A program made the translations under genes and the position numbers. Positions 26,942 to 39,821 of a stretch of 64,000 bases of DNA are shown piece by piece. The first letter of the stretch is position 1. Each line of letters begins with the position of its first letter. The stretch is from Macrotrachela quadricornifera (lineage: Eukaryota > Rotifera > Eurotatoria > Philodinida > Philodinidae), in NCBI GenBank assembly GCA_022393335.1, contig JAJEKB010000573.1, positions 1 to 64,000 of the forward strand, written 5' to 3'. A model generated the notes under the pieces. The model worked only from the letters and a program-made list of their open reading frames with translations. It made no database searches and was not told where the DNA came from.

Positions 26942-28111
26942 TGAGGATAAAATTTTGTAACTGAAAACAAGGTTTTTATATTTTATAAATATTGAAAAAA
27001 ATGAAAATTGAATAAGATCATAGATAACACATAGAAATGTTGGAAGACTATGCTGTTAATTGTGTTATCAAAGATACAAAGAATCCTTCTCGTATATTCC
27101 ATCGACGCGCGATTTTCTCTCTCTCTCTCTCTCTTTTTCTTTGTTATATGTTCATGCAGTCAGATGGTTTTGACGAGACGATATAACAATAATGATTCAT
27201 TATATTGCACATGTTGTTGCAAAACATAATGTTAACAGATGATTATAGAATAAAATCGTTATATGAAACGTTTTTTTAAAAATATAACCTTAATTTGAAG
27301 AATTATACAGAAAATTTATTTTTTAATAAATATAAATATGTTGAATGAAAAAAATAGCACAATTTTGCTGTTATTAAACACATTGATGATTTGTTGCTAG
27401 ACTATTTCAAGCATTATCAGCTACATTCTCTAATGAAAAAATATACTATTAAATTATGTCAATGAACAGGTTATCATTTGAACTGATCTGAAACTTTATC
27501 AAATAGAAAATTAAAAAGATGAATCCAAAGCCATAAAATGAACTCATGAATGTACCAAAAATACTCATATAGTATATCAATATTTTGTATCTTCATATTA
27601 AACTTTTATTTATATTATAAATATTTACTTTTTTCGTATTCATACACATAGATATTTATAAAAATTTCTTCTAATTATAAAATTTATATTTTAGATAGAA
27701 AATATAATTCACAATCATTTTGTTGTTAATAGATATTATAGAGGAAATTTCAACAATTAACAATAAAACATAATTAATAGGTTGAAATAGAAGAAAATAC
27801 TTTATGATAGTAATAATTTCTTCCTCCATTAGTCAAATGATAGAATTTATCATTAATAGACTTATATTTTATTATATAGTATGTAGAAGAGAACTTTTCA
27901 ATGATGTAGTCAGTAAAATGTTTTATTATATTTGAAATATACATTAAAATAATTTCGAATATTCTTCGTTATTTTATTGCATAATTAACATACAAAAAGT
28001 GCGAACCAAAAAAAAAGGAAATTTATTTTCAATCGAATCATATAGTTTATCATTAAAACAATCGAAAAGAAAAAATGAATTAAAAGAATAGATATATATT
28101 TATAAAATTTA
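26942..28111. other. Intergenic region with a (CT)n tract upstream of the homeobox gene
   Basis: 1.2 kb between two minus-strand genes. A (CT)9-type run lies at 27116-27134, the only GC-richer spot around (CGACGCGCG just before it), and may mark the homeobox promoter. The rest is AT-rich with no gene or RNA that I can support. Confidence 0.4.
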
Positions 28112-29418
28112 TTAAGAATTTATTGAACCATTTCTATATCGACTTAATTGTCTATGATAATTATATCTTAGATTTTGTTCAAATGGTGTTGCTGGACCAC
28201 ACATTTTATGCATAACTTCAATTGAATTTGGAATTGTTTCATTTAATGTTCCATCATTCCATAATGCTTGTTTCCATGGTTCAACTAAAAGTGTTTTTAA
28301 TTCAATATTTTGTTTATGTCGTGCACGATTATTTTTTGTTTTAAGCATATGCATTGTTGAACGACTACTATTTGTACTTCTTGCACGTCCTTTTTTTAAA
28401 GAAGCTAATGATTCTCCTGTTAATTTTTCATGAATATCAGTAGAAGTATTTATTTCAGTTGGTAATGGTGATTGTAATATATGATATTGTTGTTGTTGAT
28501 AACGATGATTTGAATGAGCACTACCAATAGTTCGTTTTGATGAAGAAATAGATAATGGAGATGCACTACGACGCTCAGTTGTAGCTGAACGAGCATGTTC
28601 ACGAGTAATTGCTGATTGTCGAAGTTGAACACCTAATGATGGTTGAAGTTTTGAACCAAGACTAATGCCAGGTAATTTTGTTATTGGATTAATACCATTC
28701 GTTGGAAGAAGATTAGGCTAAAAACAGAAAAGAAAAAGAATAGTTAAGTTTATTTATTGATTAATGAACTTATTTATAATTTAATGTAAAAATTATGTAT
28801 ATAAGGTTTCTTTCTTTATTAAGTTTTCAAATTTCACTTATTGAATTTGTCAACTTTTTTGTTTATACATATATATATATATTTGAATAAAGAAATTTGC
28901 ATTTATAATTTATAAATTGAAAAAAAAAATTAATTAAAAATTTATACCTGATTTGATGGAACAGGATGTTTGGAATTATATGTTTGATGTGTAAATGATG
29001 ATTCTGCATAGCTACAATGATGTTTTACTGGTTCTTTTAAATCATGAAAAGAATCTGATGATATTTGATATTCCTCTGTAGGTAATGTTATTCGTTGATC
29101 TTGTTCATTATCTGCAAATTTTACTTGTTGATGATTTGTCGTTTTATCTTTTGATGTTACAATAGCTGCTCGTCTTATATCATGAAGTTCATTAAGTAAT
29201 ATTTCATCTTCTAATTTAAGAGTATTCAAATCAATTTGATTAATTAAATTTAATTTTCCCGATGTATTTTTATGTGTTCGATGTTGAGTCATCATTAACA
29301 TATCAGTCCAATGTACATATATTGGTGAATATGTTACAATACGATTCCATTGTTCTTCACCAAATGGACTTAATTGAACAGTTGATATAGAATCCTGTTG
29401 TTGATTACTATTATTCAT
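28112..29418 (-). CDS. Unrecognised low-complexity protein, 358 residues
   Basis: Two exons (28948-29418 and 28112-28717) join in frame at ...VPSNQ/PNLLPTNG. I do not recognise the family. The N-terminal half is polar and acidic (SPFGEEQWNRIVTYSPIYVH; LKLEDEILLNELHDIRRA). The middle is Ser/Gln/His-rich with scattered basic residues (HARSATTERRSASPLSISSS). The C-terminal 80 residues look most conserved: RARHKQNIELKTLLVEPWK, IEVMHKMCGPATPFEQNLR and YNYHRQLSRYRNG. No signal peptide, membrane segment or catalytic motif. Two long exons with codon use like the neighbours, a clean start at 29418 and a clean stop support a real gene. Confidence 0.6.
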
Positions 29419-30617
29419 AATTAATTATTATAAATTTGTAATATTTTGATTGTCACAAAAAAATAAAAAAAAAGAATATATTAATCGTCAGTCGACAACG
29501 ACGTTGCTAATGCTGCTGTAACATTAACACTTCAGTCATTCTCGAAGCTATACCACTTGGGTAAAAAAAAATTCTTTTACGTTGTTGTCGGCTTTCTTTT
29601 TTTTTCTCTTACTTTCATACCTATTTTTAAATAAATATGAAACAATTGATGTAGTGACATATAATGCACATGCGCATGATCAAACAAGCAAGAGAATAAA
29701 AGAAAAAAGAAATTTACATTTTTTGAAAATTTATATCAATATATATATATATATAATAATGGTTGACTATTAATAATTTTTATAAAAAAATCAATTTAAT
29801 AAATTTTAGATATTTATTTACTCTTATATAAGTTGTACAAGTAAGAGAATAATATAAATATAAGAATACTTATTAAAAATTTTAAAATAATATTATCAAG
29901 TTTGTTTGAAGAAATAGAAAAATATTTTTATGATTGGTAATATATATAGAAGAGACTCATAAATTGTACTTGAAAAACTATTGACTATCGTCAATTTTAG
30001 TTTTATATAAAGTGCTATTTCGTCAGAAAATATTTTGATACAATATAAAACATAGCATTTATGAAGAACCCCTGTTCTCTATAATTTTTGCCTATAATAA
30101 GATCTGTACTTTATGCAATGTTGATTTAGAAAATGTTAAATCACTAGAAACTCAGCTGAATATTGTCCAAGAAATCCATGGGTCGAGATGATACAAATTC
30201 TTTTTTGGAATCCCTAATATGAGTTTTTGTTTATCTTCAGTATATTCCGTAAAATAACGATTTTAACAATTTGATTTTCATCTTTTATAAATCTTTATCA
30301 TTCAATGGATAAAGACTTTAATTGTGTAAAAGTTTCCATATTTAAGAATATATCATATTTTTTTCTTTTGTTCATCTTATTTAATTTAAATCATGTAACA
30401 TGTACAAAAAAAACGAAAAGCCACAGCATATGTCACACATAAAACTACAAAAAGAAAACATATAACATGTTACACACGATTGACAAACAAAACTTAGAAA
30501 AGAAAAAGAACAATAATGATAACACTGTAAAATTTAAAAAAAAAGAGATCAAGGAAGATTATAAGAATCTTTATGTGATTTTTATTTTAATAAAATGCTC
30601 ACTGTAGGAGATATATA
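29419..30617. other. Intergenic region between the unknown gene and KIF27
   Basis: 1.2 kb holding the upstream region of the unknown gene and the 3' end of the kinesin gene. It contains a (TA)n run near 29740-29755 and a short plus-strand open frame (29582-29773) without family features. Nothing else stands out. Confidence 0.4.
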
Positions 30618-33600
30618 TCATCGTTTTTTAATTTCATCTTGTTGTATCTGATGTGCTGAAGTACTTCGATTACCTATTTTAAGAAGAAATGGTGCAGATT
30701 GTTGCTGTTGTACAGCTGTTCTTGGTGTTGGTAAATGTGTTAGAAAATCATCTTCATTTATATTTGTATCTTTTCGTTTGGTTATACCTGTTGTTGATGA
30801 TGTTGATGTATCAAGAACACTTGTTGTTGATGTTGCCATTGATTTACGTAATTCTCTTGTTTTATGTTTATAAAAATATAAATCTCTTTCAAGATCTTTC
30901 ATTTGATTAGATGATTCTTGTAATTGCCCAAGTAATAATTGTTTTTCTTCTTCATGTGTTTGTTGAGTAGATGTTAAACGACGATCATGATCAAGTGTTA
31001 ATGTTTGAATACGTGATTGTAATTCTTTTACTGTTTCAGATTGTTCAAGTAATTGAGACTAAATATTTCGAAAAAAAAGAAAAGAATAAAATGGAAAATA
31101 AATTAGTAAAAAATTTTTATACTTTTATTTCATCAAATTCACGTCGATTTTTATTATCGCCTTCTTTAAGATCAATAACTTTTTCAAATAATTTACGACA
31201 AAGTTCTTTAGATTCATTTTCATTTAATTGACTTATTTTGAAAAGAGGAGAATCAGGACCCTAAAAAATAAAAATAGAAATGTATGATTATATAATTGTT
31301 CAAATTATTATCATGTTAAATAGAAAATTTTGTCTATCGAAATTGTATTTATAGAATATAGTAGAAAAACTTCGCTATTTTTGCATTTATCAATACAATA
31401 TAAAAGCTAATTTGTTGTCTATCCTTTGGAGTTTAAATTAGTATAATATGCATCTAGGATCTCACACACTCAAATATTCGAGGCATATTGATGATTTACT
31501 AACAGCAAGAATCAACATGAAATATCAATATATATAATTAAATTAAACTAAAAAATACTACTGATCATAAATTTGTCTATTAATTATTTTATTTTCTAAG
31601 TTTTATTAATACCTGACTTGCTCGAATAGATTGCTGAACATCATGTTCTCGTCTATTAATAATATTATTTTGATAATCAATAGCTAAATCAATAGCTTCA
31701 ATAGCTTCATCAATTTCAATTAAACGTCTTTCTTCTGTTGGTGTTAATACACTATCTTGTTGTTCTAAACGTTCAGTAAATAAGCGTCTTTGTTTAATTA
31801 ATTGTTCACGTATCATATGATGATTTGGTTGTTGTTTATCAACATTTTTTAATTTTTCATTAACTGATTTTAAACTCTAAATAAGTTCATTTCATTAATG
31901 AGATTTTTTTTCTTTTAAAAAAATGAATTAATTTATGAAATATAATTACAAACCTTATTTAATACTTGACTTGTACGCACTTTTTTTGCTTCAAGTTCTG
32001 TACGTTCATTGAATAATAATTCTCTTTTTTGTATAAGTTCTTCACGTTTTTTTATATCATCTCTTAATGTTTCTAATTCTTTTCTTTCTTTAACTAATTT
32101 TTCCATTTCAATTTCAAAATTTGTTGCTGTTGTTGTTGTTGTTCCATCATTTGTATTTGATGCACCACGTAATTTTCGTTGTGCAGCAACAAGACCTTCA
32201 GTTTTTAATTTTAAAATTTTTTGTTGTTGTTCATTTTGTATTGTTAATTCTTGTATACGTTGTTGTTCACGTATAAGATCTTGTTCAAATTTATTTTTTA
32301 ATTCTGTTTCTTCACGTATACGTTTTTGTGAATTTTCATATTGTTGTTTCATACGAAAAAGAGCAGATTGAAGATCAGAAATTCTAAATACAAAAAGAAA
32401 TTCTTCATTTATAAAATATATTATAATTCAATTTTAACCTCTTTTCACCATTGCCTGATAATTTACACATAAGTTCTCGATATTGTTTTTCTTTTTGTTG
32501 TAATGATTCAAGACGATTTTTAGCCATATCACATTTTTTTCGATATTCACTATATTAAAAAAATAAATATATATATGTATATTTTATAAATAATTTTACC
32601 TTTCTAATTTAGATTTTTCACTTGTAGTTTTCGTTGCGATTTGTTGCATTGCTTTTTGTAAATCATTATATTCATGTTTTGCTTTTTCTACTTCCTAATT
32701 AATAAATAAATAAAATAAAAAAGAAAGAGAATTTTTTTATTAAATACAAACTTTTTCTAACGTTTTAATATGTTGTTCATATTGTTCATTTGTTTCTTTA
32801 ACATCTTTAGTTGATGCATAAACACTTTTAATTAATTGTTCCTTTAATCTAAAAAAATATTTTAAAATTTATTAAATAATAAAAATAAAAGATCAAGTTT
32901 TTTTTGTCTTTTACTGAATATTTATACTGAGATCTTGTGCTTTACTTTCAGCTTCTTTAACTTTTCGTGTTGCTTCATCAATTAATTTTTGTTTATTTAT
33001 TGTTGATTCTGTTAATGCTTGTATTACATCATCTTCTGGTAATATACTTGGTGTCATTCGATTTTTTCTTAGACGATATGTACCACGTCGAGTAAATTTT
33101 CTAAATAAAAAAGATTAGTTTTAGATTTATAATGAATAATAAAAAAATTCTACCATTGCATTCTATCTCTTCTTACATTTCCTTTTATTACTTTTGTTGT
33201 ATGCTTAATCCTATGCTGTCTTTCTATTATAAATACATTTTTAGACATAGTATTGATTTAATAAAAGTATTACTATAAGTTAAATATTTCCTGCAGTTTC
33301 GTAGCTAGGAGTGGGACTGTTGAGTAATTGTTTATGGGACCAAAGATTATTACCTCTGGTTTTTTGTTCTAAGATGATAACAATTGCCCATAGTAATGCA
33401 CTATTAAAAATGGTTACTAATGTCACTGTTTTAATTAGCTATCTTATGCAAGAACTTGCTATTATAGTGTATTTGTGAAAATAAATCAAGTATATAACTG
33501 ATATTGAAATGATAGATTAAAGAAATAAAAAAACATTAGTCTGTCCGGTGACAGTTCTGTGCATTCTTTCAATTCTAGTGTTTTTTTTATCCTCAAAAAT

Positions 33601-36600
33601 GAAGAGAAGTTTTTAAGTAGTGAATAGATTCTATGTGATACTAGTGGTTATCATCGGATTTAGATCGACTATCGTAATATTGGATGAAAATTATTACTGA
33701 AATACAGGTCAATAAGAGAAACTAGTCCTTTAAATGATACTTTAGACTAAGCGTTCAGACTTTTATTTGTTGAAATATATTCAACTTAGATTAGTTAATT
33801 ATCAGCTACAAAACATTTTACTAGAAATAATAACTACAAAAAATATCTCAAGAGTTGGATAAAAGGTTGAAACTTCCCATGAAATATCACAATGACTATC
33901 TTCAATATATATATAGTATAGAGAGATTACTATAATGACTGAATAGATATAGCAAAATATGAGAATTTTTTGTCTATTCTACATAATTTAATTACTTTTC
34001 ATCTGATAATTTTTCATCACTATTTCTTAAATCTAATTCTTCAATTTCTTCTTGTGAATGTGCTAAAGCAAGTGATCGTCCATGAAATCTTTCAACAACA
34101 TAATCCATATCAAATGCTGCTGGACTTGAATGTATTGTACGTGGTTGAATTGATTGATCCTACAAAAAAATTTAATAAAGTATTTAAAAAAAAAAAGAAA
34201 ATCTTAAAAAAATATTTTCTATTATTCAGTGCAATTTTAGATGGAAAAACAATTTTTATTAGGAACATAAAAGAAAACCATATCTATATACTTGCAAATA
34301 TTGTTTGAGAAGTAACTGAAAAAGAATTGATCTTGTATCTTAATAAAACTTTTATTTTTTTTTAATTATTTTTACTTTTTTCTGAACACCACCAAAATGT
34401 GGTGCAGATTTTGTTCGATCAGGAAAAGATTTTTTTATTAATGTTGTTGTTGTTGTTGATGTTTGATAATTTGATTCATCTAATACAGTACGCATTCGAT
34501 TTAATTCATCTTCCTTAAAAGAATAATTTTATTTATATATATATATATAGAATCTATTTATTTATTTTTTACTTTAGCTTTAAGTTGTTCTTGTAATCTA
34601 TCAACTATTAATTCACGTTTAACACGCATTTGTGATTCTGATCTTAATTCATCTTTTGCCTAAGAACAGAAAGAATTATTAATGATTTTATTTTATTAAT
34701 TTTTTTTTCCGTACAGAATGTAGAGCATTTTCTAAATTTGTTACACGAGATGTAAATATATCATTAAATAAATCTTCAGAATTTTCCTATTAGAAAAAAA
34801 ACATGTTGTTTTTTTATTGAAAAACTTTTCTCTTTTACCTTTACATTTGTTACAGAATCCATCCATGTTTGTATCCATTGTTTTTGTTCATTACTTAAAT
34901 CTTCACATTCATTTAATTGTTGAAAACAAACATATGCTGTTTGAATTAAACGATGTGAATGATCATTACTATTGAATCCACTAGATAAATATTTAGCTGT
35001 TTAAAAAAAAGAAGAAAAAAGCCAATGTTTTTTTACATTGATCGTCGACTATTAACTGATTGTCCATCACGTGATATGATTGTTCTTTGACGTTCTAATT
35101 CTTCTCGTAAATACTATATAAAATGTCAAAAAAGAGAAATATTTAATAAAATTTTTTAATAAATATACGAACAGTTATTTCACTTTGCATTTCAATAAAA
35201 CGTTGAGCATTTGGATCAACATTTTTTATAGGCTTATTTCGAATTTGACTTGCCTAGGAAAAACAAAAGATAAAGATTAATTTAATAAATTATTTTTCTG
35301 TTTTACTCGATGTGCATATTTAAGAGCATTAAGAGATTCATCAAGATCAGCAGCACATGGACTAACACCTTCCAAAAAAGAAAAATAAAAGAATTTCTTT
35401 TTTTAAGAAAAATTTTACATGTAATCATTAATGTTTTAGCATTTCCACCAAGCGAATCTTTAAGTAAACGAGTAATTTTTGCATCACGATAAGGTATATG
35501 ACCACCGGTACGTTTTTTTGGATCAGATAATGCACTAACAACATTTCCCAATGCCAATAAACCTGAATTAATACGTATTGATTCTTGAAAACGTTCACCT
35601 GTATTTTGTGTACGTGCAACACGTTCTGAACCAGCCAAATCAACAAAATGAAGTTTAGCAGAAAGATAACTTTCTTTTATAAAAGAAAGAAAAAAAAAGA
35701 CAACAGAACTTATTAAATTTCACTGTTTTTTCTTTTTAAATATAATTTACCATTAAATGTTGATTGCACTGGTTTAACAAGAGCATCAAATGAAGCTTGT
35801 ACAATATTTGAACTTTTATCACGATGACGTTGTTCTTATCAAAATAAAACAAAACATAAAAATTTTTTCATGAATTATATTCATACCGATATATAATGTA
35901 AAAATTGCATGTGATCTAGATGATTCATCATTCATTTGTGTTGCACCAGTATGTCGAACATTAGAACCTTTTTTTAATAAACTAACAACATCATCAACAG
36001 AATGACATGTATGTTCACTTGCACCAACAACAACTATTATATATGATTATATTATAATATTAGATTAGATTAAATTTTATTTTATACTTGTATTTCCAGC
36101 TGCATCATCTCGAACATCTAAATCTTTATCATTAACATCAAGTAAATCAATAATATCATCTTTATAGATTTCTAAATAAGATGCTGATATTGTAATTTGA
36201 CAATCTCTTCGATTCTATAAAAACAAAAAAATCTATTTATTTATTTATTTATTTTTTAATTTTCTAACTTGAATAGTGTCAAATATTGTTTTAACAGAAC
36301 GTGGAACAATACCATAATCTTTTTCACCTATTGATAAAATATTTCCACCTGTCATAGTATATGTCTTTCCTGAACCCTAATTTATAAAATAAATTATTTA
36401 ATAGATATTGTATTCATAGAAAAAAAATCTTATATTACAGTTTGACCATAAGCAAATATTGTCACATTATATCCATCAAAAACATTATTAAGCATTGGTT
36501 CGATACTTGTTCGATATAATTCTTCCTAAAAATAAAATATTTATATATTTTAAACATAAATTATTCGTTAACTTTTTAGATATATTAGAAATTATTCCGA

Positions 36601-38975
36601 TCTCATATGAACACAAAATTGAGAATTAGAAAAAATTTTGATAAATTAGTGTAACGTTTCTCATTGTATAATTGTAGCTTTATGTCTGATTTTCTTTGTA
36701 TTTTATATATTATTTATGAAGAGACAAATGAATATTTATGAAATGTTGAAAAAGCTATTGGATAGTAATTACGATTGGAATAATATCGTACTTATAGACC
36801 TCTTACTCTTATGGATTTATGTACTATTTAGAACTATAATGATAAAAAGTTTTATTCATTTAGCAGCAATATAAACAAATCTTTAACTGAAAATAAGAAT
36901 TTTCAAAAAGCTAACTTATGATCAATGCCAATTACGCGAGAAGTCACAAAATTTAAAAGCAGATACTAATGTGCAATGATACAATACTATTGTATATCTA
37001 ACAGAAACTTCTAAACTCCTTGAAAATTGATCAATTTTTCATATCAACATATTATGTTAACATTAGTTGTTCCTGTCCATAGGATTATTCATGAAATGCG
37101 AAGAGTAGATCAATATCTGAATAGAAAATATAGTATCAAGACAGCTCTGATGTATCAATTTGATAATATGGACATTGCAAAGAATTGGTAGGCAGTTCTT
37201 GATTCTTAGAAAACTACAATAATTATTCTGAAACCTTGTCAAACAAAGGACCCCGCCGGATAAGTCAACAAATCTGCCACCCTCTAGATAACATTCTAAT
37301 TGGTTTAAAAAGAAAGCCCGAACATTTTTACGTAGTTCTGTATATTTTTTTCCATAATTTCTTTTAGCCAAATGAATTTTTAAAGAGACATTCTGTCTGA
37401 GGGAATATATGCTTTTTTCTACCATGATAAATCTATAGTATTGACTATTAGAAATTTTTATTGGTTGATTGTTTTCTTAAGTATTATATACCAAAAGATG
37501 CAGCTACTTTTGCTCTACAAAATGATCATAAATGATCTATGTTTAATGCAGACAGAGGATAAAAGTCAATTACATCAATTTATGAAATATATGCGATTTT
37601 TAGCGTTTTTTGGAAAAATGGTTCCAGTGTCATCCACCGTTTTTCCTTATAACTCAAATGACAAGACTGAAACTTTCTCAAAAACTGCATTATCATCCAC
37701 TTTAAAAAATGGACTAGTTTTTGTTTGAAACAAATTAGTCCAAGAGGGTCATTCACTATTGACACTTTATAAGAAAAGCACATGTTCGTAGAAAATATCA
37801 AAAAAATAGATAATATTTCAAGGTTTTCATTGTTAAAAGTTGTTAATTATAGAAAACAAACATTACATTCGGAATCAGCGTGCAAAAATACACTAAAAAC
37901 GCTATTTATAATCAAAAAATAATTCCGATCGAAATTTCACCCGTACTCCCCCTCAACCCTCTATTCTTTGAATTTTAACCTGTACGCCCCTGCAGACTAA
38001 ATTTTTATGGGAATTATTTTTTGATTATAAATAGCGTTTTTAGTGTATTTTTGCACGCTGATTCCGAATGTAATGTTTGTTTTCTATAATTAACAACTTT
38101 TAACAATGAAAACCTTGAAATATTATCTATTTTTTTGATATTTTCTACGAACATGTGCTTTTCTTATAAAGTGTCAATAGTGAATGACCCTCTTGGACTA
38201 ATTTGTTTCAAACAAAAACTAGTCCATTTTTTAAAGTGGATGATAATGCAGTTTTTGAGAAAGTTTCAGTCTTGTCATTTGAGTTATAAGGAAAAACGGT
38301 GGATGACACTGGAACCATTTTTCCAAAAAACGCTAAAAATCGCATATATTTCATAAATTGATGTAATTGACTTTTATCCTCTGTCTGCATTAAACATAGA
38401 TCATTTATGATCATTTTGTAGAGCAAAAGTAGCTGCATCTTTTGGTATATAATACTTAAGAAAACAATCAACCAATAAAAATTTCTAATAGTCAATACTA
38501 TAGATTTATCATGGTAGAAAAAAGCATATATTCCCTCAGACAGAATGTCTCTTTAAAAATTCATTTGGCTAAAAGAAATTATGGAAAAAAATATACAGAA
38601 CTACGTAAAAATGTTCGGGCTTTCTTTTCAAACCAATTAGAATGTTATCTAGAGGGTGGCAGATTTGTTGACTCATCCGGCGGGGTCCTTTGAAACTTTT
38701 CTATCTGTAAAAAGATTTTGTAAAATTTCTTCTTACTTGTAAAGTTTTTGGTCCAAAAACGAAATCATATTTAAATGTTTGTCTATCTCCCAAAATAATT
38801 TGATTAGTTTGTGGATGAATAGCAACACAACTTTTTTGTTCATGAGATTTTTCTCGTGGTAAAAATGGTCGAACCTAAATAAATATTTTCAAATAAAACA
38901 CAAATTTCATTTCATTTAACTTACACGAACAGCTACTTTAACACGAAATTCAGATGCGTTGGCAAGCATTTTCAT
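30618..38975 (-). CDS. KIF27: KIF27/KIF7-family kinesin (Costal2 group)
   Basis: Kinesin-4-type motor linked in animals to cilia and Hedgehog signalling. The start [18 protein letters not shown] is at 38975. Motor features in order: [14 protein letters not shown]-loop [13 protein letters not shown] (~36450), switch [12 protein letters not shown] (~35920), [20 protein letters not shown] (~35640) and [17 protein letters not shown] (~35480). Close matches to KIF7/KIF27 specifically are [13 protein letters not shown], the LAGSER region and, in the tail, [20 protein letters not shown] (31589-31816). A long coiled coil occupies about 30900-35300 (e.g. 31933-32352), ending in [16 protein letters not shown] and ...EIKKR. 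About 25 exons. The intron inside the motor (36526-38736, 2.2 kb) holds a large young foldback element; another long one is ~33113-33990. MYCBP ends only 106 bp upstream on the same strand. KIF7 and KIF27 split within vertebrates, so the symbol is approximate. Confidence 0.9.
37244..38692. mobile_element. Young 1.45-kb foldback element in a KIF27 intron
   Basis: Two 683-bp inverted arms (37244-37926 and 38010-38692) with no length difference flank an 83-bp spacer. Reading both arms I found two differences, both A/G (GGATAAGTC vs GGATGAGTC; GGTTTAAAAAG vs GGTTTGAAAAG). The terminus is CAAAGGACCCCGCCGGATAA, mirrored at the right end. AAA flanks each end directly (37241-37243, 38693-38695), a possible short target duplication. 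The C-rich spacer contains an imperfect direct repeat (CACCCGTACTCCCCCTC / AACCTGTACGCCCCTGC). Identical open frames occur in both arms (e.g. 73 codons at 37580-37801 and 38135-38356) but resemble no protein and arise from the mirror symmetry. It is probably a non-autonomous DNA transposon; the terminus resembles the 14.4-kb element. Confidence 0.85.
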
Positions 38976-39081
38976 TTCATCTATAAGTTTATTTAGAAAG
39001 ATCAAAAAAAAAAAATTGATGATTAATGAAAAAGAAAAATTGGACAAAAGTATATTTTATTAAGAAAAAAAAATCTTATAT
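38976..39081 (-). promoter_or_regulatory. Very short MYCBP-KIF27 intergenic spacer with poly(A) and acceptor-like signals
   Basis: Only 106 bp separate the MYCBP stop and the KIF27 start. On the minus strand there is AATAAA at 39061-39056, about 20 bases after the MYCBP stop, then a T-rich stretch and AAACTTATAG ending at 38981. The first ATG after that AG (38980) opens a tiny ATG-AAA-TGA frame overlapping the KIF27 start at 38975. This is the arrangement expected of two genes in one transcription unit resolved by spliced-leader addition. It is inference; a compact promoter is the alternative. Confidence 0.5.
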
Positions 39082-39433
39082 TTATTGTCCACTTTCATAT
39101 TTTTGTAATTTTTCCTTTAATGTGTCATTTTCTCGAGTTAATTCATCAAATTTTTCACGCATAACCATTAATTCATTTTTTAATGTTTCGGTTTCAGCTG
39201 AATCGGGACCACTAGCACCCATAAAACGACGAACAAATTCTGTTGCATTATTTGGCTTTTCAGCTTCTTCATATAATGCAACTAATGCTCCTAGAAAAAT
39301 AATCAATAATTATAAAAGATTATAAAAATTCTTCAAAGAACAAACGTGTAATAGCATCAACAACACCACCCTTTTCAAGATAACGACGAAATTCTTCTCG
39401 TTTAGATTCATTAGGACGATAAGTTGATGTCAT
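39082..39433 (-). CDS. MYCBP: c-Myc-binding protein (AMY-1)
   Basis: Small helical adaptor that in vertebrates binds c-Myc and A-kinase anchor proteins and is found in ciliated and sperm cells. Two exons, 39346-39433 and 39082-39290, give 98 residues (human 103). SKREEFRRYLEKGGVVDAIT and ALVALYEEAEKPNNATEFVR match the human SKREQFRRYLEKSGVLDTLT and VLVALYEEPEKPNSALDFL closely. The C-terminal half (ELMVMREKFDELTRENDTLK) is a short coiled coil, as in the family. The start at 39433 gives MTSTYRPNESKREE, the expected N-terminal spacing. Divergent from RPL9 (388 bp between starts) and 106 bp upstream of KIF27. Confidence 0.93.
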
Positions 39434-39821
39434 TGTTCAGCTTTGATTTAGTTAAAATAAACAGAAAAAAAAAGAAAAAAGAAAAAGAAATTCTTTCCAA
39501 TTGACAAGCATTAAGTTTGGGAGTTACCTAGCAACTACTTCTCTATGACTCATCTAAATAAATCATCACATTTATGCATTTAAAGAATATTTGAATATAT
39601 TTATTGAAAAAAGATAAAAAAAATAAAAATAATTTCATATAGTTATCATATTAATTTAATTTAATTTATTTTTTAATAAAAGGTTCAAATGAATTCATTC
39701 CATATTTTACCATAGTTAGCCAATCATTGGTTTCATTTCGAATATTATTGTAACGAAATGCTTGATCTTAAATTAATTTTTTCTAGATCGATTCTTATTT
39801 CCATCTCGATATTATTCGATC
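39434..39821. promoter_or_regulatory. Divergent promoter region MYCBP / RPL9
   Basis: 388 bp between divergent start codons. On the RPL9 side an acceptor-like TTTTTTCTAG ends near 39785 and a pyrimidine-rich stretch (TTCTTATTTCCATCTCG) precedes the ATG, recalling the pyrimidine leaders of ribosomal protein mRNAs. No TATA box stands out. Confidence 0.4.

Noticed and set aside
33113..33990. Possible further foldback element in a long KIF27 intron
   Set aside because: No consistent mirror pairing was found between its ends; left as an ordinary long intron.
37441..38495. Identical 95- and 73-codon open frames in mirror positions, looking like a duplicated gene
   Set aside because: They are the same DNA in the two arms of the foldback element. 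They overlap on opposite strands within each arm, have no family features, and end inside the element.
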